A DNA stretch of 64,000 nt from Globicephala melas (taxonomy: Eukaryota; Chordata; Mammalia; Artiodactyla; Delphinidae): NCBI RefSeq assembly GCF_963455315.2, contig NW_027207273.1:496001-560000 (forward strand). The letters are read 5' to 3'. The position numbers were made by a program, and so were the translations under genes. The notes under the pieces were generated by a model. The model had not been told where the DNA came from. It saw nothing but the letters and a program-made list of their open reading frames with translations, and ran no database searches. Positions 63,196 through 64,000 of the stretch are shown here, piece after piece; within the stretch, counting starts at the first letter, position 1, and every line of letters begins with the position of its first letter.

Positions 63196-64000
63196 AGGAC
63201 AGGCCATGGAGAACTGGGAGCCTTGTTATGCTGATGGGCGGGATGTAAATTGCCAACAGCCACTCGGGAGAAGTGTATGGTGTTTCCTGAAACATCTAAA
63301 AAACAAAGCAACAGAGCCTAGGGCACTTCCACTTATGGTCCTATAGCTTAGGGAAATGAAAATCAAAAAGACACAGCCACCCCAAAGTTTGGGACGGCTC
63401 TGTTTACAAGAACCTCGTTTACGGTACAAGTTCAATATCGCAGAAAGTGAAAAATGGATGAAGAAGTTGTGGTACTTACGTACAATGCAATAGCACTCAG
63501 CAATGACATCTATGTCATCAGGCCCGTAGCAGCATAATGAGTGGATTCAGGTATGATGATTCTAACTGAAAGAAGTCACACAGAAAAAGAAACATCATAA
63601 GATATCACTAATACACGGAATGTAAACTTGGCTACACAGGAACTGGATTACAAAACAGAACAGGGTCTCAAATTTAGAAAACCAACTTATGCTTGCTTAA
63701 GGGGAAAGGTGAGTTGGGGTGCTGCATAAAACCAGAGATTGAAATGAGCACAGATAAAGTTCCTTAAGCCAAATATGGAATAGACAAGAGCTACTCCTTG
63801 CTCAACGAAATGGACTCAACACCCCATATTAAACGCCTAAGAATGTACCTGACTAGTAAGTATCTTAAAACCTATGGATTGCTATGTCTCCGAAAGAGAA
63901 TCAAGCGTGTGTACAGGGGCATAAACGCAGCAGTGATAGGATTGGAGAGGTTCGGTGAGCAAATGAAGACCCTTTGAAGTCATATTGCATGGTACCCATT
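63196..64000 (+). repeat. Satellite unit 41, type F, cut by the window edge
   Basis: The first 805 bases of a unit with 108a, 298g and 521g, matching unit 40. It ends at the window boundary before the palindrome, so the truncation is an artefact of the window. Confidence 0.97.

Larger units (their letters stand above)
1..64000 (+). repeat. Tandem satellite array, about 1,580-bp unit, 40 full copies plus one partial
   Basis: The same block, beginning aggacaggccatggag, starts at 1, 1580, 3160, 4739, 6318, 7898, 9477, 11056 and then every 1,580 bases to 63196, always on the same strand. Units 1, 3, 4, 6 and 7 are 1,579 bp and all others 1,580 bp, owing to a single G after site 326. No foreign sequence, inversion or gap interrupts the series, and both ends of the window lie inside it. 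I found no clear shorter sub-repeat within the unit. CpG is under-represented (about 38 per unit by hand count). The satellite family is not one I recognise. Its chromosomal place cannot be read from the window. Confidence 0.99.

Noticed and set aside
1..64000. Telomeric repeats
   Set aside because: ttaggg occurs as isolated single words only (for example near 153 and 1160), never in tandem.
1..64000. Ribosomal DNA spacer or 5S array
   Set aside because: No 5S, 5.8S, 18S or 28S sequence was recognised in the unit, so it is not a gene-bearing repeat.
1..64000. CRISPR array
   Set aside because: The repeat is 1.58 kb and fully periodic; there are no short direct repeats with unique spacers.
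1..64000. Unit length as eight phased nucleosomes (8 x 197.5 bp)
   Set aside because: The arithmetic fits, but any length near a multiple of 160-200 would fit too, and I saw no internal period that supports phasing.
1..64000. A hidden gene system, prophage or mobile element cargo
   Set aside because: Every base belongs to the satellite; no unit contains unrelated inserted sequence.

Overview
The whole window is one uninterrupted head-to-tail satellite array. A unit of about 1,580 bp repeats 40 times in full, with an 805-bp partial 41st copy at the right edge. All copies lie in the same orientation and differ from each other by only a handful of bases. The array runs off both ends, so its full length and flanks are not visible. 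There is no gene, RNA gene, transposon or unrelated spacer I can support. The short open frames that recur once per unit are by-products of the repeat.

Organism: nothing here names a species, and I do not recognise the satellite. Long kilobase-scale satellites in arrays of more than 64 kb point to a eukaryotic nuclear genome (centromere, pericentromere, subtelomere, sex chromosome or B chromosome are all possible). At least 17 of roughly 58 variable sites found by hand fall on CpG dinucleotides, and 16 of these are CpG/TpG or CpG/CpA changes. That suggests a genome that methylates CpG, as vertebrates and plants do.

Each unit holds one striking structure near its 3' end: a perfect 72-bp palindrome (36-bp arms, no spacer; 1412-1483 in unit 1). 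It is identical in all 40 complete copies and sits inside the longest invariant stretch of the unit. Smaller hairpins occur elsewhere.

Layout, with variant sites numbered as in unit 1 (add 1 after site 326 in 1,580-bp units). (i) 1-11055, units 1-7: trimer higher-order repeat A-B-C, then a second A-B-C, then an extra C; A and C lack one G after site 326 and are 1,579 bp. (ii) 11056-33175, units 8-21: the D type recurs every two or three units with T and L types between, giving a pentamer repeat of 7,900 bp (15796-23695 and 23696-31595). (iii) 33176-52135, units 22-33: tetramer repeat of 6,320 bp, T-E-E-x, three rounds. (iv) 52136-64000, units 34-41: no clear higher-order repeat, single-type runs (G then F) and more private mutations. 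Several units (10, 25, 29) are mosaics of two or three types, the sign of gene conversion or unequal exchange inside the array.

All comparisons were made by reading; exact identities, counts and phylogeny need an alignment.
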